Positions 31,187 to 36,000 of a DNA stretch of 36,000 nt are shown one piece after another (the first letter of the stretch is position 1; every line of letters starts with the position of its first letter). Source of the stretch: Symbiodinium natans (taxonomy: Eukaryota > Sar > Dinophyceae > Suessiales > Symbiodiniaceae); the NCBI GenBank assembly GCA_905221605.1, contig CAJNDS010002370.1, positions 250,001 through 286,000 of the forward strand, given 5' to 3'. Position numbers and translations under genes: made by a program. The notes under the pieces were generated by a model. That model did no database searches, was not told the DNA's origin, and saw only the letters and a list, made by a program, of their open reading frames with translations.

Positions 31187-34100
31187 TGGAATGAAACTGC
31201 AGGCTCGCCAATTCATCTTTACAGCGGCACGGCTGTACATTTTCTGCGTGTGCCTTAGTTCTTCTGCACGGAGTCTCTTCGGCAGTCTCTCTCCAGGCCT
31301 TGCGTGTAGTTTTTTCCGAGCACAACGCCAAAGGCATGTCCATCTTCGGGATGTTCCTGCTGAACACGTTCGGTCCCATGCTGTTGGAGGATCAGAGCAA
31401 GGTTGAGAGTTTTGTTGGGGTTTGCTGCGTCCCTCAATTAGTGCCTGGCACATTGTTCTTCGCGAGCATTTGTCGTGGCGCAAGCTTCCTAAAAAATTCC
31501 CAAGTGCAGGAATCGAAGGATCGACCAGAAGAAGAGGAAGGCTCGAACATGATCCGATGGCTGAGGATAAAACTCAAGTCTGGTTCATCGGCAATGTTCG
31601 GTGTGTGTCGCCTCCTTTGTTCCTGTGTCTCAGCCTTCATTCATGATCGAGATGCATCTGACATGGAGCAGTCCGCACCTGACGCGTCAACGCACATTTG
31701 AAAGGTCAGCTTGAAGACACGCAACATTCATGTTCTCAGGTTCGATCGAGCATATCAAAGTGATTCTCATGAGCCGGATGAATACATAATCCAGTTGGCC
31801 ACTCTACTCGGGCAGGTGAGACTGGCAATCGCTTGCAAGGCAATGTGTCTTCATCAGTTGCAATAGCTTGCACAACGGCAGGAATACGACATTCCAGCTC
31901 CAGTGGTGCTGCCTCTGAGTTTGCTACAGGTATTGGTTGGTACTGCAGTATGGTTCGTCTTGTGTTTGCCGGTTTCAATGGGCGTTCCTATTGCTTTCCA
32001 GCCTGTGGATGTCACCTGACTAGCCTTTGTCAGTCCACAATGCCTGTGACGGCCTGTAAGCCTAGACTGTTCAAGTTCAAATTCGTCCCAAGTAGTGTAG
32101 AGCAATGTAGACCACAAGGTGATGTCGCTCTTGGACGAGCACAGCAAGGCTGCTGCCTAAGCTTCCACCGACGTGGAAGCAGTGTCGGTTTGTCTGGCAC
32201 ACCTAGATTAACTCGGGCACTGCCCAAGTAGCAGACACAGGTCACATCTTCCGTATTTGGAGACCTGCCAGAAGCTGAGCACGAGCCAGCGCCGTGCTTT
32301 TATCGTTTTCTTTGAAAACACGCCGTCGCAAGTGAAGTGTGATGGTGAAGAGTGTGCTTCGATTGTGAAAGAGGCGGGTGGCATAGCTTGATGTTTCCAT
32401 AAATTTTCAGAGGGCCAGACCAGAAATTGCTACGTATGTATGCTATTATCTGAAGCCTCCGGTTACATGCCTATGGCAATTAATGGCACCTCCTGATACC
32501 TTCAAAATGACTTGACAACATCGTTCAAGCAATTTCAAGCATGACACGGGCAGCGCCACAAGAGTGGTTTTGGCCTCTGAGCCCACGAGCCTCTTTTGAT
32601 TACTTTCTGGCCCTGGCCCTGGCTCATGACAAGGTCTCCGATTCCTGAGAGGGACTCTGATGAGGCCATTCGAAGGCTTTTGTTCTTCACTTAGCATTCA
32701 TGCGCTTGAGATGTGAGGCTCGAGTCCTCACGGCCAGAACCGATGAGATGCTGCCTCAGTGCATCGCATCTCGCAGCCTGCAACCATCGCCGCATCAGTG
32801 AAAAGTTGCCCGATGTTTCGCGATGCGATGTTCCGCAGGTCTGAGGCATCTCCGTCAGCGAAGACAGATCCTGTGAGACCTTCCGTTCGTTTTGCGGATC
32901 TACCGCCCAGACCACGATCCGCTTGCACCTTACACTTCGCACTTTTGTTTCGGTGCGCATAAGATACCAAAATAGATCGAAATAGCATATTTATTTGTAT
33001 GGGAATGTATGAAATGATTCAGCGGCACCAGGAAACCGAGCCAGCGCCACGGACCAAATGGAAGAAAGATGTCAAGGCCGCGAAGCCTCACAGCAGACAA
33101 GTCTTCGTTGATTTTTTGATGTTGTTTTTGTTGCTTTCTTTGTTTTTTAAATGTCTATTTGTGTCTGTCAGATGAAGCGCACCTGGAGCAAGATGGTGCG
33201 TGGCTAAGACATGGGAAGACCGTTCGAACGCATTGTCAAAGGTGCACGCCTGTTTCCCTGAGGATAACTTTGCGCTGTTTGATTCCAGAGGGCCACAAGT
33301 CGAGGAGCCATTAGCATCCAGTAGCCACTAGCAGGACTCTGCATCTTCTGGGTATCTTCTGGACAGCCTGAGCGCCTTAGAGAGCGAGCTTACACCTTAC
33401 AGGAGGTACCGGAAGCTGCTCAGGAAGAGAATCGTGACGATGCAGGCCGTTGACGTTCTTGTAGGGATAGGAAGACTGACGGAAACTAAATGGCTTGAGC
33501 ATTCTGCAGCTGTGCGGTCAGGCAGACGAAATAGGCTCTTCACGCACTGAATGGGAGAAAGCAGCCGCTCCAAATTTAATGGGGGCAGGCTGCTTCGTCT
33601 GAAGGCACAGGCATCGCAAAGCGAATTGTGCTTGCCTTCTGACTGATGCGGCCAATGAGAGCCAATGAGAGCCAATGAGAGACGTGCTCTGCTAGCTGCT
33701 AGGGCGCGAGGCCACCCTTGCCAAAAGGCCATGGCCCGTGCCATTCCGCACCGTTAATGCGAGAGAACACTGTTAACGTGCCGTTAACACATCTGTCCCC
33801 GTTTGCAGATGCAATGTCGTATGCAAGCTGTGGGCTGCTTTGGGCTCGTTATACCGAGATGCTCAAAGATCGCATCTGGGAGCCTGTGCGAAGAAACTGG
33901 TGGCGACTGGCTGTTGCATTGAGCTGTGTTGTGTTGCATCTGCTATATCTTCTGCAATATGCCACAGCCTTGTAGCTTGCATCCAATACCATGCCATCCG
34001 CGCTGCAGCCACAGAAGAACAGTACTCGGGCAGCTGCCAAAGAGAACAGATGCAGACATCCTGTGAAATTCACTTAGAACCACTACTTGTACTAGTACCC

Positions 34101-34740
34101 AAGTTTGCGCGAAAGCCACATGGCGATTGACTTCAAGGTGACTTTGCGGCAATGTTCTGCACATGCACGCGTTGCAGCCAACAAACACTCGTGGCTTGGG
34201 TTCTGGGAGCCGTGCAACAGTAGCTGCTGGAGTTTTTGGATCTTTTGTGGAATTCCGTGCCTTCGCTTTGAGGATGCGTGCTGCTGCTGGTCAAAGTTGT
34301 TAACCGGACGTGCGCGGCATGCTGAGTGGTCGTGGTATGATCGCTACGCTGCTGCGCTGCTCATTGACTCATTGACACGCTTACAAATTGAAGTCTCAAG
34401 GTGCAGATTCTACAACGTGATTTGCTGTCCCTTTGTGCTCTGTATCTGGGCTACAAGCATCTACTGCCCATGCCTCAGAGCTTTGCTTCTCAAAGAGGGT
34501 TAATCTCCATGGGCTGAGACTTTTTTCCTGGGGCGACCTGTGTTTTTTCCAAGCTTTGTTGCTCCTGAAATACCGCCAGCCGCCAGGCACGTGTGTTTTC
34601 CAATAGTACGCTTGGCAACCCTCTCCCTTCCCTTGCTTTACTCACAATCCCTCACGGGGGCAGACCCTAGCCCCCTCAAAAGCTCAAGAATAACAGCCCT
34701 GCCACTCCAGATTCCACACCCCAAAGCCCGAATCGAACCT
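31187..34740. other. Gene-poor segment
   Basis: No recognisable gene. A frame at 31,422-31,646 and a short hydrophobic frame at 33,718-33,975 look slightly protein-like but lack a known motif or supporting context. A 3-copy decamer lies at 33,651-33,682. T-rich runs occur near 33,110-33,150. Confidence 0.45.
33651..33682. repeat. Three tandem copies of GCCAATGAGA
   Basis: Three exact copies of the decamer occupy 33,651-33,680 and are followed by GACG. A looser GCCAATGAGA-like start precedes them only by chance. Confidence 0.9.
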
Positions 34741-35395
34741 GAAGATGTTGGGCGGGCAAACCCTGAACTCGAGGATGTTGGGTGGGCAAACCCTATATAA
34801 GCCGGAGGATGTTGGGTGGGCAAACCCAAGGCCTGAAGATGTTGGGTGGGCAAACCCGATTCGTGAACTGTTGTGTGGGCAAATCCTAAACCGCCTAAAC
34901 CCTAAACGAAGATGTTGGGCGGGCAAACTCAACCCCAAAAAGAAGATGTTGGGTGGGAAAACCTAAAACCTGAAAATGTTGGGATGGCAAACGCCCATGC
35001 TGGGTGGGCAAACCCTCACCACTGCAACATGAGGGCAGACCCTAAAGTCTAAACGAACCTTAAACCCAAAGCAAGATGCAAGCCCCAACACCCTGCAAGT
35101 AGATGTTGGGTGGGCAAGCCCTGCGCCCTAAAGGAAGATGTTGGGTGGGCAGACCCTAAACCTGAAGATGTCGGGTGGGCAAACCCAAACCCGAATTCCT
35201 AAAAACAGATGTAGGGTGGGCAAGGCCTAAACCCTAAAGGAAGATGTTGGGTGGGCAAGCCTTAAAACATACAAACCCGATGTTGGTTGATCTTGGGTGG
35301 GCAAAGATGTTGGGTGGGCAAACCCAAAAACCCTAAACGAAGATTGAAAGAAGAGCTCAAACCAAAAGCCCAACAGAGGATGTTGGGCAATCTCT
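34741..35395. repeat. Cluster of GATGTTGGGTGGGCAAACCC words with telomere-like CCCTAAA spacers
   Basis: About 17 copies or near-copies of the 20-base word occur, starting for example at 34,744, 34,774, 34,808, 34,838, 34,911 and 34,945, then with wider spacing to about 35,380. Early spacing is about 30-34 bases and later spacing is irregular. The short spacers often read CCTAAACC or CCCTAAACG (34,881-34,908; 35,151-35,160; 35,226-35,240; 35,330-35,340), matching the complement of the TTTAGGG telomere repeat. Open frames through the cluster repeat the same peptide and are not credible genes. Confidence 0.9.
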
Positions 35396-36000
35396 AACAC
35401 CCGAACCGAAGGAGCCAAAAGAAGAAACCATACATCGAAGGAGCGCAGGCGAGAAAAAGCACAGCTGGCCCCAAACAAAAAGATAGGGGAGGCAAAGGAA
35501 CCCCCAACATCAAACGGCGCAGAAGACGGAGTTACCCCCAAAAAGGGCACAAACAGCGAACCAAAATCCAAAAGTCAGGGATGAATCCAAAAAACATATT
35601 ACAATCCCACCAACCTCTGTAACACGTGCCACAGAAGACCCAGAGGGTGCGCTGCCTAAGGTTTGTTTGCAGTGCACTAGCCACAAAGCATAGCAAACAT
35701 GTGGTCTCGTGGTAGTTCATGCCGTTCCATTCCTCCGTACTAGTGCTAATGTTTGAGCGACATTGAAGTCTCCCCTACCCCCCAAAAGCATCTGCGAACG
35801 CTGCCGACATACGAGTTTTGCTGAAGTGCAGGCGCAAGTAAAAAGATACTTGTATGAGAGCGCCAGGTTCAAATCTTATCCAGTCTCTGCAAACTGCTGT
35901 GCGTGGGCTGCTTGTGGACATCAGTCCTGCGTAGTCAGGCTGCACGACAATGTAGCCGCGCAATTTAGATGCACCATTTCGGAGAAACAAACTGCCAGCT
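35396..36000. other. No recognisable gene
   Basis: An A-rich stretch follows the repeat cluster to about 35,600. A GGTTCAAATC word near 35,868 resembles a tRNA B-box but no tRNA fold surrounds it. The window ends without a recognisable feature. Confidence 0.4.

Noticed and set aside
31422-31646. Possible exon encoding a segment ending KTQVWFIGNVR before a GTGTGTGT donor-like site
   Set aside because: The translation looks protein-like but matches no family I know, and no partner exon could be placed.
33718-33975. Short hydrophobic frame preceded by a CAG acceptor-like site
   Set aside because: Only one weak hydrophobic stretch; no motif, homology or neighbouring exon to support it.
35820-35885. 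GGTTCAAATC word resembling a tRNA T-loop
   Set aside because: No acceptor, D-arm or anticodon-arm pairing could be drawn around it.

Overview
The window looks like nuclear DNA of a dinoflagellate, most likely a Symbiodiniaceae-type genome. The argument rests on three things. First, 21.5-26.4 kb holds a decayed retroelement whose gag-like, reverse-transcriptase-like and tyrosine-recombinase (YR) fragments resemble, from memory, protein families I associate with Symbiodinium and Polarella. Second, base composition is mostly balanced and intergenic or intronic DNA is very long and repeat-rich. Third, CCCTAAA (TTTAGGG-type) telomere-like words occur near the right edge. No search could be run, so the assignment is moderately confident. 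I see no intact conventional protein-coding gene, no rRNA, no convincing tRNA and no CRISPR.

Layout. 1-1640: unremarkable DNA. About 1640-2880: a sharply AT-rich island (about 20% GC in the part I counted) with GC-rich hairpins near both edges and a TGAA microsatellite. 3.65-6.62 kb: satellite territory, ending in a two-part 280-bp higher-order tandem repeat. 7.21-7.93 kb: two near-identical 192/193-bp direct repeats around a 328-bp spacer, like a miniature LTR element. About 7.95-15.3 kb: a gene-poor stretch strongly enriched in the tetranucleotide ATTG on the + strand only. 15.3-20.7 kb: no recognisable gene, a few small hairpins. 20.74-21.45 kb: a (GA)n tract, a 26-bp minisatellite and a (GAA)n tract.

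21,549-26,435: the most informative object, a 4.9-kb DIRS/PAT-like YR retrotransposon remnant. It carries split direct repeats in the order A1 - ORFs - B1 - A2 - B2, and the trinucleotide ATG sits at the left end, at the B1/A2 junction and at the right end. This is the pattern expected if a circular intermediate integrated by YR strand exchange at a short shared core. It encodes a small membrane protein whose stop codon overlaps the start of the next ORF, then a gag-like region broken by frameshifts, an RT-like region with a nonsense codon, a frameshift and loss of its catalytic half, and a frameshifted YR domain with cysteine where I expect the nucleophilic tyrosine. The copy is dead, but its architecture is readable.

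26.4-36 kb: more gene-poor DNA with a degenerate minisatellite (26.47-26.64 kb), an 840-bp open frame of unknown status (28.4-29.3 kb), a perfect 11-bp tandem repeat (31.07-31.19 kb), and a 0.65-kb cluster of a roughly 20-bp word mixed with telomere-like words (34.74-35.39 kb). Apart from the retroelement ORFs, which belong to one element, nothing suggests genes working together.
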